Shown here: piece by piece, positions 34,425-46,018 of the stretch
How the letters are laid out: every line of letters starts with the position of its first letter
Position numbering within the stretch: position 1 is the stretch's first letter
Assembly: GCF_009017415.1 (NCBI RefSeq)
Contig: NC_092403.1
Location: 558,001-622,000, forward strand
DNA length: 64,000 bases
DNA from: Aspergillus flavus
Taxonomy: Eukaryota > Ascomycota > Eurotiomycetes > Eurotiales > Aspergillaceae
Reading direction: 5' to 3'
Made by a program: the position numbers and the translations under genes
Notes under the pieces: model-generated
What the model saw: the letters and a program-made list of their open reading frames with translations, nothing else
What the model was told of the DNA's origin: nothing
The model's database searches: none

Positions 34425-37400
34425 ATGGCTTCGCACAAGAAGAGCGAGGACCCCTTGGTCGTCAAGGACCGACAAGAACAGGAATGTGAAAGCAGTGATT
34501 CGACAATAGCATCAGAAAATGCCTCGGAACATCGGTCTCCCATGGGGCTAATCGACGAGGACGGAATCGAAACCCTCAATCGCATCGCCTCCCAAAGCTC
34601 ACGTCGTCGGTCGAGTGTCTATCCCCCCAATGTCCCCACGAGAACATCTACTTTGGCTACAATTTCCGAGAATGACCCGGCCGTTGATCCTCAAGGGCCC
34701 TCATTCGACCTGAACAAGTGGCTGAAGATGGTTCTTCGGGAGTCCGAAAGACAAGGCCGAGAAGCCCACCGGACAGGTATCGTCTTCAAGAATTTCACGG
34801 TATCTGGAACCGGAGCAGCGCTGCAGCTCCAGGACACAGTATCATCCATGCTATCTGCACCTTTTCGCATCGGTGAGATGATGAAAAACAGGCATTCGCC
34901 TCCGAAGCGGATCCTGAATGAATTCAATGGCTTGCTGAAGAGCGGCGAATTGCTTCTCGTCCTAGGTCGTCCAGGATCTGGATGTAGTACTTTCCTCAAG
35001 TCTCTATGTGGCGAGCTCCACGGTCTGTCTATGAGCAAAGAGAGCGTTATCCATTATGATGGTACAGTTTCCCCTATGTTTGCGGATATTAGTGTATGTC
35101 GCTGACCAGTATGTGACAGGCGTTCCTCAGCAACGAATGATCAAGGAGTTCAAGGGTGAAGTGGTGTACAACCAGGAGGTAAGAATTCTTGTGCATTGAA
35201 TGTTTGATTAAAGGCTGACCCGAGTGAAAAATTGCAGGTGGACAAACATTTCCCTCATTTAACCGTCGGCCAGACTCTCGAATTTGCCGCCCTGGCGAGA
35301 ACCCCAGCTCAACGAATCCGTGACATGTCCCGCGAAGAGTTTGCCAAGCATATCACCCAGGTAGTCATGGCTGTTTTTGGTCTGAGCCACACCTACAATA
35401 CCAAGGTCGGAAATGATTTCGTCCGCGGAGTATCGGGTGGTGAACGGAAGCGTGTTAGTATCGCGGAGATGGCTTTGGCTCACTCCCCCTTAGCTGCATG
35501 GGATAACTCCACCCGAGGCTTGGATTCCGCAACGGCATTGAAGTTTGTGGAGGCACTACGTCTATTTGCCGACCTCAGCGGATCTGCACACGCAGTGGCG
35601 ATCTACCAGGCTAGTCAGAGCATCTACGACATTTTCAACAAAGTGGTTGTCCTTTATGAAGGACGTCAGATTTACTATGGTCCTGCGAAAGATGCGAAGT
35701 CTTACTTCGAACGACAAGGATGGGAATGTCCTCAGCGACAGACCACGGGAGACTTCCTGACTTCGGTGACCAATCCCAGTGAACGTAAAGCACGTCCGGG
35801 TATGGAAAACCAAGTTCCACGCACTGCTGAAGACTTTGAAGCATATTGGCGCAAATCCCCAGAATACCAGAAGCTCATGTCCGAGATTTCCCATTACGAG
35901 CAGGAACACCCATTGGAAGAGGAGGGTGACGCCCTCGCAACTTTTCAGCAGAAGAAGCGCGAGATCCAGGCCAAACATACCCGCCCGCAGTCACCATACT
36001 TGCTTAGTGTGCCCATGCAAATCAAGCTCAATACGAAGCGAGCATACCAACGAGTGTGGAACGATATCTCTTCTACTGTGTCAACTGTTATTAGTCAAAT
36101 TATCATGGCTCTGATTATTGGATCTGTGTTTTATGGTACCCCGGATGCAACTGCAGGCTTCACGGCCAAAGGCGCCACCTTGTTCTTCGCGGTCTTACTC
36201 AACGCTCTTATTGCAATGAACGAAATCAACAGTCTTTACTCGCAGCGTCCAATTGTGGAAAAACACAACTCATATGCCTTCTATCACCCAGCCACCGAGG
36301 CCATTGCTGGCGTGGTCAGTGATATACCGGTCAAGTTTGTCATAGCAGTCGTGTTTAACCTTATCCTCTACTTCCTGGCGGGACTTCACAGATCAGCGGG
36401 TCAATTTTTCCTCTATCTATTGGTCACATTCATCGTGATGTTCGTGATGAGTGCAGTCTTCCGTACGATGGCGGCTATTACCCAAACAGTCTCGCAAGCA
36501 ATGGGGCTGGCAGGTATATTGATCTTGGCTCTGATTGTCTACACGGGATTTGTGCTGCCTGTTCCTTCCATGCACCCTTGGTTCGAATGGATTCATTACC
36601 TCAGTAAGTGAATGGAATCCCAAACATTCTGTGTATCTCACTAACTTCGAATCAGACCCCATTTATTATGCATTCGAGATGCTAATTGCTAACGAATTCC
36701 ACGGACGTGATTTTATATGCTCACAGTTTATCCCGGCCTACCCTAGCCTCAGTGGTAACTCGTTTGTCTGCTCGTCTGCGGGCGCTAAAGCTGGGCAGCG
36801 TGCTATTAGCGGTGATGACTATATACTGGTGAACTACCAGTATAGCTACGGGCACGTGTGGCGGAACTTCGGCATCTTGATTGCCTTCCTTGTTGGGTTC
36901 ATGATGATTTACTTCATTGCCACTGAGTTGAATTCGTCTACCAGTAGCACTGCCGAAGTTTTGGTCTTCCGTCGTGGACATGAGCCGGCATATTTGCGCA
37001 CCGACTCAAAGAAACCTGATGCTGAGAGCGCAGTGGAGCTCAGTGCGATGAAGCCTACCACGGAGTCGGGCGAAGGGGATATGTCTATCATACCGCCACA
37101 GAAGGATATCTTTACATGGAGAGACGTTTGCTATGATATCGAGATCAAGGGTGAACCACGGCGACTATTGGATCATGTTTCTGGATGGGTCAAGCCAGGC
37201 ACGCTGACTGCTCTCATGGGTGTCAGTGGTGCAGGTAAAACCACTTTGCTTGATGTACTGGCGCACCGGACTTCCATGGGTGTTATTACAGGTGACATGT
37301 TCGTGAATGGCCGAGGCCTCGACCAAAGCTTCCAGAGAAGCACTGGCTATGTTCAGCAACAGGATCTACATCTCGAAACTGCTACTGTCCGCGAGTCGCT

Positions 37401-39152
37401 CAGATTCAGCGCTCTCCTTCGTCAACCCCCTAATGTCTCTATCCAGGAAAAGTATGACTATGTGGAGGACGTGATCCGCATGTTGAAAATGGAAGATTTT
37501 GCCGAAGCTGTCGTCGGTGTGCCCGGCCAAGGTTTGAACGTTGAGCAGCGCAAATTGTTGACCATCGGTGTGGAATTGGCTGCAAAGCCTAAGCTCTTGC
37601 TCTTCTTGGACGAACCCACTAGGTAAATCATTCCATCTTCTGCAAGTATTGTGTATGTTACTGACCTGATTTTAGCGGTCTTGATTCCCAGAGTTCCTGG
37701 GCTATTTGCGCGTTCCTCCGGAGGCTTGCCGACAGCGGACAAGCGGTTCTCTGTACCATTCATCAGCCTAGTGCAATTCTTTTCCAGCAATTCGATCAGC
37801 TTCTGTTTCTTGCACGTGGTGGAAAGACAGTCTACTTTGGTCCAATTGGACAGAACTCCAATACCCTCCTTAACTACTTCGAATCAAATGGGGCACGCAA
37901 GTGCGCTAATGACGAAAACCCGGCTGAGTGGATGCTGGAGATTGTGAACAATGGCACGAATTCCGAGGGTGAGAACTGGTTTGACGTCTGGAAGCGAAGC
38001 AGCGAGTGCCAAGGCGTACAGACCGAGATCGATCGGATCCACAGAGAACAGCAGTCAAAGACACAGGCCAGTGACAAAGACAACGAATCTTGGAGCAAGT
38101 CGGAATTTGCCATGCCATTCTGGTTCCAGTTATATCAGGTTACCTATCGTGTGTTCCAGCAGTATTGGCGTATGCCGGAATACATCGCGTCGAAATGGGT
38201 GCTGGGAATCCTTGCCGGTCTCTTCATTGGCTTTTCGTTCTTCCAAGCGAAGTCTTCCCTCCAGGGGATGCAGACCATCGTCTACTCGTTGTTCATGCTG
38301 TGCAGTATTTTCTCTTCTCTGGTTCAACAGGTATGTCAAGTGTCAAGGGCTACCGTTTGTATAAACTGAAACTAACCCTTATAGGTCATGCCATTATTTG
38401 TGACCCAACGCTCCTTGTATGAAGTCCGCGAAAGACCCAGCAAAACATACTCATGGAAAGCCTTTTTGATCGCCAACATCATCGTTGAGATCCCGTACCA
38501 AATCATGATGGGCATCTTAACATACGCCTGTTACTATTACGCAGTTGTCGGAGTCCAGGACTCCGAAAGACAGGGTCTCGTCCTCCTGTTATGTATTCAA
38601 TTTTTCATCTATGCCAGCACCTTCGCCCACATGGCCATTGCCGCCATGCCCGACACCGAAACAGCTAGTGCCATTGTGGTTCTCCTATTCGCCATGTCCC
38701 TCACATTCTGCGGTGTCATGCAAACCCCAACCGCGCTGCCGGGATTCTGGATCTTCATGTACCGTGTTTCCCCCTTCACCTACTGGGTCTCAGCCATGGC
38801 CGCCACCCAGCTCCACGATCGCGTAGTCCAGTGCTCACCATCAGAAATGTCCATCTTCGATCCTCCATCGGGCCAGACCTGCGGTGAATACATGTCTTCA
38901 TTCATGAGCATGGCTGGTGGACAATTGTCGAACCCGAACGCCACTTCGGACTGCAACTACTGCTCAGTCGCTGTGGCAGATGATTTCCTGTCGAGCGTCA
39001 ACATTTACTGGAGTGAGCGCTGGCGCAACTTCGGCCTCATGTGGGTGTACATCGTGTTCAATATCTTCCTGGCGACTATGCTCTACTACACGTTCCGTGT
39101 TAAAAAGTGGAACCTCAGCGGCTTGAAGGAGCGCTTCTCTAAGAAGAAGTGA
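34425..39152 (+). CDS. PDR-type ABC multidrug transporter (Cdr1B/AbcC-like)
   Basis: Six exons: 34425-35061, 35120-35178, 35238-36603, 36656-37622, 37676-38330 and 38385-39152. They join in phase into 1483 aa, the normal full-size PDR length. Order is NBD-TMD-NBD-TMD. NBD1 has the fungal-type degenerate Walker [10 protein letters not shown] (about residue 181, Cys for Lys) and intact signature [13 protein letters not shown]2 has canonical GVSGAGKTT (about 875) but the altered signature [12 protein letters not shown], as in other PDR pumps. Two blocks of six membrane segments follow the NBDs. These plasma-membrane pumps export azoles and other lipophilic compounds. Similarity to A. fumigatus Cdr1B is by memory only. 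The start MASHKKSED has a good context (CGCCATGG); an upstream in-frame ATG at 34401 adds eight residues. Confidence 0.95.
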
Positions 39153-40231
39153 GCTACAACATTACAATATACAGCACATATTTTCTTTTCTACTAAGTAT
39201 ATACCTTGCAGGCTCTTGCTTTTGCCTTGCTTATCAATTCCTGGTTGATACCCTGTTTCAAAGAGGACACTCTCAACCGTACTTCGCTCTATATTTCTTA
39301 TCTTCGTGTGATACACTATTATAGAATTTTGCTTGCACTGCCCGATATATTAGATCGTGTCTTTGCTGGATTGTTTCAACTCAATCCCTCCAACTCTTTT
39401 CTCTTACAACTTTAATAATATTTGCCTTGACCCTTGGAGGAAAGCAAAAGATAAATAAAACGAAAAAAAATATCTCCAGGGTTAGCTAGCCTATCATAGG
39501 AATACAACTTCGATTCATCTATTGATCCTCTTCTATATTTTCCATAATGATTATTGTAACAATACTTGGACATTTAGTTCTTCATTTGTCGATCATAAAC
39601 TACCGATGAGCATCAGACACTTCGTGAAGCACAAAACGCAGGTTCGATTACTATAGCTATATCAAAGCACAAAGGTCCTAGCACCTTCTGTCCGGATCTA
39701 GGACAATCGTCTCCTCTTTCAATAAGCAAACAATGAAGCCAGGACCTTTATTGAGGTCCTTTGTAATGGACAAACTCAATCACGCAGCTGTTTAGTGGAA
39801 GTCTGAATCTTGACAATGAGCTTGATGTTGATCATCTTTAAAAGGACACCAAAACCTCCTACGTAGTCATGGTTCTGAGAAGATGAGGAGGGAATCCAGA
39901 TATAGCTTCTAGGTGCTGATACTAGAGCACAAGTGACGAGTCCGACAAGATGTGGTTGAATCCCTGGGCAATGGGAATACACTTTGAAGAGGAGCAGCAA
40001 CATCGAGACAGAACATCATGGCTCTCGTCTCTGTGTTTGAACTGGCCAGCATGTCCCTCACTCTCTTCGATCAGAATGCCAGTCCTCCGCAGTAAGTCTT
40101 CTCAAACCTGATTCTTACACCAGCAAGATACCCTCCTCTCCCCAACACTTCTACCTACAAACCTTCTACCTCCTTTTCCCTATACAGTCGTCTTACTCCC
40201 CATATATCCACAAACAACCCAACACAAAAGA
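39153..40231. other. Intergenic after the ABC transporter
   Basis: AT-rich 3' region of the transporter, then the promoter of the next gene, which is C-rich at 40120-40230. A short plus-strand frame at 40018 (MALVSVFELASMSL) does not connect to the next gene. A GGTTCGATT at 39642 resembles a tRNA T-loop but no stems form around it. Confidence 0.5.
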
Positions 40232-41782
40232 ATGGACACCCACCCCTCCCACTGGCACGCAACGCTCCTAGGTCACGCCTTCTGGCGCGATGCAGAAGCC
40301 TACAACAAACCCATCCACGACTCCATCGAAGCTGGTACTCTCATGCCTCCCCTCCAACACCAGAAAAAACCATATACTAACATCTTACAGAAAGAAAGAA
40401 ACACATCCACAAACGCTTCCCCTTCACCCTCGGCCAAGAGCAACCAAGCACCCAACCACAGACACAACCACAACCACAAACAACTCCAGACAACCCCATG
40501 CCCGACCCAAACGACAGCGAAGCGCACCGCCGTCGCCGCTTCAGCATGAGCGACGCCCTCCTGCTCAACCCCTTCCACAGCACTCACCTAAGTCGACGAC
40601 GCGCACGCTCATCCATCCGCTCCGACACCTCAGACCAAACTACCCCAGAGCAAGAACCAACCGAAGCAAGACCACGCTCGAGCTCGCGGTCCCGGTCTCT
40701 GCTTCGTCTCCCACTAACCATCCTCCGTGAGCTGAGCAATACCAGAAAACGACCCGACCTCCTCCCAAACGACCAAGCCACGCCCACAAACCCCATCCTC
40801 GAGTTCCGCGGCGGCGACACCTGGGATCTCCTCGCGAGAGATAGGAAGAGTCTAGGACTGGACTTATTCTGGCCCATCGATTTCTCAGCTATAGACTCTG
40901 TCCAAACGCATAATATCACAAAAGCAACCCCATCCAAAACAGAAGCCACAGAGCAAAAACCCAAAGAAAACCCCAACAATGACACTGACGAACAAGAACA
41001 AGAAACCGAAACCTTCCCCCTATCATCCCTAACCCCGCTCCTCCACTTCCGACACCTGCGCACCCTAAAACTAACCGGCATGATGAGTTCCTACCAGAAA
41101 TACATCTGGCAAGCAGCATGGCTGAACCCGCACCTGGAAGAACTGGAACTCGGCATGGCTCTCGCCCCAAGTCTACGCCGAAACTATGTGACGAAATGGC
41201 CCTGTATTCGTGGTGGATGGACACTTACGAAGGAGAGGTTTAGGGAGCCGGTTTACTAGTATGTTTTTGTCTCTTCTGTATATCCCTTCCTTTTCTGCCC
41301 TTACCTCAAGACTACACTACAGACATTGAAATGAGCTACACATCCCAGTACCCCAGTCTAAAGACCCAATCCTAACAGAAAGCCCAAGTGGAACAGGAAC
41401 AGGAACCCTCCACCCAGCCGTCGGAGTGGGCGAATATCTCGACAAGATAGTCATCGAGAAAGCCAAAGTAGCAGGTATGGGGATGGGAAGAACGCGCACC
41501 CGGCTCTCGATCCGTACGCTGGTGTTGAGCGGGTTCGTGGTCGATGGGGATCCGTTTCTGCAGTGGTTTGATTGTGCGCGGTTGAAGTGTGTGCGGTTTG
41601 GGGATGGGTGTGTGGACGCTGGGTTTTGGTTGGGGGATGATATGGGTGGCGTTACTGTTGTTTGGCCGGGGGAGAGTGGAGGGGAGGTTGGGAAGGGGGA
41701 GGTTGGGAAGGGGGAGGTTGGGAAGGGGGTTGTTGGGAGGGTTGTTGAGAGGGGGGAGGTTCGGAGGATTAGGTTTGTTTGA
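40232..41782 (+). CDS. Fungus-specific hypothetical protein with LRR-like segment
   Basis: Exons 40232-40334, 40391-41258 and 41389-41782 encode 454 aa. Intron 1 (GTACTC...TACTAACATCTTACAG) links MDTHPSHWHATLLGHAFW to KKHIHKRFPFTLGQEQ. Intron 2 (GTATGT...CCCAAG) links REPVYYG to TGTGTLHPAVGVGEYLDK. Choosing the more obvious CTACAG acceptor would introduce a stop. After a Pro/Gln/Arg-rich disordered part come LEFRGGDTWDLL, LRTLKLTGMM, LEELELGMAL and LVLSGFVVDGDPFLQWFDCARLKCVRFGDGCVDAGFWL, which resemble leucine-rich-repeat-like strands seen in related Aspergillus hypothetical proteins. The function is unknown. The C-terminus carries a short GEVGK tandem repeat. Codon use is C-rich in the front half and G-rich in the last exon. 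Confidence 0.78.
41687..41737 (+). repeat. 15-bp G-rich tandem repeat in coding sequence
   Basis: Three near-perfect copies of GAGGTTGGGAAGGGG encode GEVGK repeats at the end of the hypothetical protein. A fourth, diverged copy (GTTGTTGGG) follows. Repeat number is likely variable between strains. Confidence 0.8.
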
Positions 41783-42317
41783 GGATCTCTTGGTTTTATT
41801 CTGTGAGTTGCTGTGTCGTATGGTGTGGTGTGGATAGTAAAAAGTGGGTGGAGAGGTAGGGTTGTGGATCGGGGGTATGGAGAGTATGGCGATACGGAAC
41901 TAGAGTGACAGTTAAACTGTTCTCATCTGTACTTAATCTAGTCTGGACTTTCAAAGCCAACTTAGATCTTCCGATCTGGAAAGTTTCTAGGTTCATTGAA
42001 TATCAGGATATCCGTTCATTTATTAGTATTATTATGACCTATCCTATCACTTTCACGCGAAGATCAACAACGCCAATTTAGTAGTAAAAGAGCGAAACCC
42101 AGATCCTGTACAACAACCCGAAGTAACAGCATGGTAACGAGCGTCATCAACTAATCCACTTTTCCATCATTCGTTCAATCTCAGAACATGCAACATAAGT
42201 ATGACGTCATCTCACTGCCTCCTCCAACCATTCTCACTATTCACGAATCCCAATCTCCGCCAGTCCAGACTCCAATCCGATTCTCCTTGTATCAGAAGGC
42301 GTAATTTCATGATTGCT
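41783..42317. other. Convergent intergenic region
   Basis: Lies between the hypothetical gene and the opsin-related gene, which point toward each other. AT-rich; only 3' ends expected. Nothing else recognised. Confidence 0.5.
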
Positions 42318-43483
42318 TTAGGCGCCCTCCTCTTCCGTGATGCGAATCGCACCCTCGTTGCCGTGTCCATGGGACCAGAAACCGTCAACCAGAAGGGTAC
42401 TGTTTTGGTTAGCTTTGATGGATACTAGAATATTAGTCCTCGAAAGACATACATTCCAGGTGCCGCATCATGTGCGAAAATAAGCCAGTAGCCGATGATA
42501 CCCTGCAGGAAGATATCATGGATAGCGAAAATGATGGTCTCGGCGTCGATGCCGATTTTGAGGGCTAGAGCGCCGGCCGCGATGGCTCTATACAGATTAT
42601 CAGCACCCTTCATATATTTCCTAAGAAGTAGGAAAGAAGAGAGAAAACATACACAGGGAACAAAGCCTTAATCAAAAGCGACACACCCGAAACAGTACCG
42701 AAGAATCGCTTTGTCTGGGCGTCCTTGTTCACCGCCGAGCGGCCCCCGTTCACACCAATATGGTACACAGTCGTGAGGTAGCCGATGGCGCTGATGGTGA
42801 ACCAGACCCATCTGCGGGGGGTATGGCCGGCATAGGTGCCCAAGATGCCGGTGCCGAGCATGATCCAATCGGCGACGATGGCGACAAGGAGATGGGCACC
42901 CGGGAGGCCGGACAAGAGGGCAAGATTGATGAGGGCCAGGGGGTTTGTCAGGAACCAGTTGAGGTACCGCAGCCAGAGGACCTGACGGTAGATATCACGA
43001 TGAGTGTTGGGGACGTGCTTGTTGTGGATCGTCAGGATGTCGTGCTTGTATGTTATACCTTCGCCGGTTGCGAGTGCGAGATAGGTGATGAAGGAGATTG
43101 TTGTGGAGATGGCAATCAGGTTGTGGATGACTCGCTTGGTCTATTCTTCTTAGTTGCATCTTGATAGTGTGTCCTTGGTCGGGCTTACCAAAGGTGCTCG
43201 GGAGGCGAGGATGTAGAAGACGATGGCGGATATAGCCATTAGCACGACGACCACCCTATGATTGTAAGATTAGTTTCTAGACAAGTAGAAACGAGAATGT
43301 GTTTGTGTGTGCATACCATAGTGTCCGTTGGCTGGTCTTGGACAACTCCTGGAAAATGAGATCATGGCCAGGGACGACGGTGGGCACGGGGGCAACCGAT
43401 GTCGGGGTCGTGGTGGGCACGGGCAGCGGCTTCGTCTTGAGGGTATCGAAGAAGTCGATCATCTCGGCGGGTGGATCGATCAT
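42318..43483 (-). CDS. Opsin-related protein (Hsp30/Yro2 type, no retinal lysine)
   Basis: Five exons: 43483-43317, 43255-43189, 43140-42653, 42587-42453 and 42399-42318, giving 312 aa in phase. Seven hydrophobic helices align with microbial rhodopsins. Helix C reads LRYLNWFLTNPLALINLALL, so the positions equivalent to bacteriorhodopsin R82, D85 and D96 are R136, N139 and N150. Helix G reads AIHDIFLQGIIGYWL, with Asp265 at the D212 position and Gln269 where Lys216 would bind retinal. It therefore cannot form the Schiff base and belongs with fungal opsin-related proteins such as Hsp30, Yro2 and Mrh1, plasma-membrane proteins linked to stress. The C-terminus is GFWSHGHGNEGAIRITEEEGA. The acceptor of intron 3 is slightly uncertain; an earlier AG at about 42627 would add 13 residues. 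Confidence 0.9.
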
Positions 43484-44162
43484 CTTGAAGTATATTCAAG
43501 GTTCAGTATCCGATAAGCTTAGTTAAAGTGACAGCACCCGCAATGTTGGAACTGAAATCAAGATCTCGACGGGTCAAAGAGGTTAGTGTCAGTAGGAATG
43601 AAAGATGGAGGAAAAGGGTTATAAAACAAGACTAAATATAAGAAAAAGAAAGAAAGAAAAAACACTTACGAGAGACGTTCGTCATGCTGACCTCGATTCT
43701 GTCGTCATCGACCTGCGGCCTCGAAAGCAACCAATCGCCGACTCGAATCGCAACGTCGGGCAAAAGAATGCAACCGTTTGATTTGTTTGCCACGATTGCA
43801 ATCCCGTCCTTGATTCTTCGACTGTACTTTTTGCACGGCCAGCATTTAATTCAATGTCGGTCGATCTGGATCATTGTTCCCGTGCCTTGGCAGATACAGA
43901 GCCACTCAGTGAGGGGTCGATGCAGCTAGGGTTATTTATAGCGGAATGTGGCCTGACCCAGGTTGCTGCTTTTGGTAAACTTGATTTCTACGCATAGGAA
44001 TGCGGAATGGAGAAGATCTCTTTCTTTACAGGATAATTCGCTTGATCAACGTCGGTCTAGGCCTCAGTCTCTCTATTTGAAACATTAATACTTTGATGCG
44101 GTGTATCAGCAATTCCAAGTCTACAATGGACACCCTCCTATCACCATTACCACATATCCAAC
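43484..44162. other. Opsin-related gene promoter and transporter 3' side
   Basis: Both neighbours are on the minus strand. Contains the upstream region of the opsin-related gene, with an A/G-rich run at about 43625-43665, and the 3' side of the siderophore transporter. Short frames here are not supported. Confidence 0.5.
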
Positions 44163-46018
44163 CTACAAAATCCGCCCCTTCACCTGCTGGATCTTCTTCA
44201 CATTTACATCCTTCCACATCATCACCGATGCCAGCGTCACCGTATACAAGCACGTCGCCGCAATCAACATCAACCGCTGCGTCTCCGAATACGACCGGTT
44301 AATAGCATCACGCGCCGCACTACCAACTGGATACGACGCCTGAACCGTCATGTCACCATAAATATTTGCCAGGTTAGACTGCGCGTCCGCGGGGAGATAC
44401 TCGGCAAGCTTCTGGGGAAAGATACCCGTCCACAGCGCAGTGGCGATGGTGGTGCCCACCGCACTGCCAATATTAATGAACATGCTTTCCATCGCCAACA
44501 CGGCGGGAATGTGTTGCTGCGATGACACGGCCATGACCGTCATCTGCTCGCAGATCACTAGGGTGCCGCCGCCGAACGCAATGAAGATCTGGCACATGAC
44601 GATGTACCCGATGTTGACACCCGGTTCGCGGAATTTGATCATTAAACCGACACCGAGAATGGTAATGGGGACCCCGAAGTAAAGCGCTTGCCATTTGAGG
44701 CGACCGTTATAGCGGATTAGGATGCCCATGAGTACGGCCCAGAAGCAGGAGCCTACGCTGTATATATTAGTGATATAGGTCGCTTGGGTGACGCTTTGGC
44801 TGAAGACAACAACTAGCATCGAGTAGAAGTAGGTGTCCCAGAGATACCAGGCCAGGTAAATGCTGGCGGCCATGGTGTAGGTGAAGAAGACGGTTCGGTT
44901 GAGCAATAGCGACCAGGGGATGAACGTGACTGGAGCGATGTATCTCTCGTAGACGGGAAAGGCGATGAGTAGGAGGCCGCCGATGACAATGAAGCAGATG
45001 ATTAGCGGAGATTTCCACTCGTCGGGCTGCTTTGAGTACAGATTGAAAGCCAACAGGAACAGGGCAAGTCCAGTAGTAAGGAGGAGCAGACCGATAACGT
45101 CGAACTCCTTGCCGTAGTAAGCGATCGATTGCATTACCGTGCGCTGGCTGTGACGCTCGGGAACCAGACCGGCCTTCTGCGCTTTGCGCTGGTTATAGTA
45201 AAACAGGAAGAATAGAGGCGTCAACATCACGGGCGTCACGATAGCCCAGATGCCGAAGCCCCATCGCCATCCCATGGAACTCAAGATGTCTTCCGTCGCC
45301 GGACCGTATGCCCAAACTGTAGCGATGTACGGAGAACCGACAAAGCCGAGCCAGAACGCCCGGTTCTTCAGCGCCGACGTATCGGCGATGAAGATGGTCA
45401 GGGTGAAATCCACACCAGCAGACCCCACCGAGTAGAACACTTGAGCCGCACAATATGTCTGAACATTATTACACCCAGCCATCATAATGAGTCCAACGGT
45501 CATGCAGGCGATCATCAAGGCGAAACCCTGGGGACGGCCCCAAATATCAATCAGTTTAGCATAAGGAAGTTTGAACAGCCCGCCAATAAGCGTAGAAAGA
45601 ATGGTGGTAGTCCCAGTTAACGAGTGTTCTTTGAAGGAGCTGGTAACATATGGAGTCAACGTGCCGATGATGCCGAACGCGAAGTTCTTAACAAAGTAGA
45701 TAATCCAGATCCTAATGACAATGCCATCATCAGCTTCGAGTGTGGACGTATCACACAATGCAGCCGTGACACTTACATCACGTAGGCCAAAATCAAATGC
45801 TGTTTGGACCAGACCTGAGTCATGGCCTGTGCGCTCTGTACACCATGCTGGAACTCCGGGTTGACCACATCACTCTTGTCATCATCTACTTGATCAGCAC
45901 GGGAGGTGGCCGCTTCCTTAGACGCAGACTGTGGCGTAACGTTGGCTTCATCATCATTAGGTTGTTGCTTCTCGTCCACCGGTATCTCATCCGGCTTAAT
46001 CGGGAGTCTGAACCTCAT
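44163..46018 (-). CDS. Siderophore-iron MFS transporter (MirB/Arn type)
   Basis: Exons 46018-45777 and 45711-44163 encode 596 aa; the 65-nt intron joins HLILAYVM to IWIIYFVKNFAFG. About 14 membrane segments are visible. Typical motifs of the fungal siderophore transporter family are the long acidic N-terminus (DEKQQPNDDEANV), LPYAKLIDIWGRPQGF after helix 2, AFWLGFVGSPYIATVWAYGP, YLWDTYFYSMLVVVFSQSVTQATYI, and GSAVGTTIATALWTGIFPQKL near the end. These proteins import ferric siderophores across the plasma membrane. Two ATCWGATAA sites lie about 490-510 bp upstream, the consensus for SreA-type GATA repressors of iron uptake, which supports the call. The substrate cannot be deduced. Upstream in-frame Met residues exist, but MRFRLPIKPDE begins the family-like region. 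Confidence 0.92.

Noticed and set aside
39630..39665. tRNA-like T-loop GGTTCGATT
   Set aside because: Flanking bases do not form the T stem or acceptor stem, and no D or anticodon arm lies upstream.
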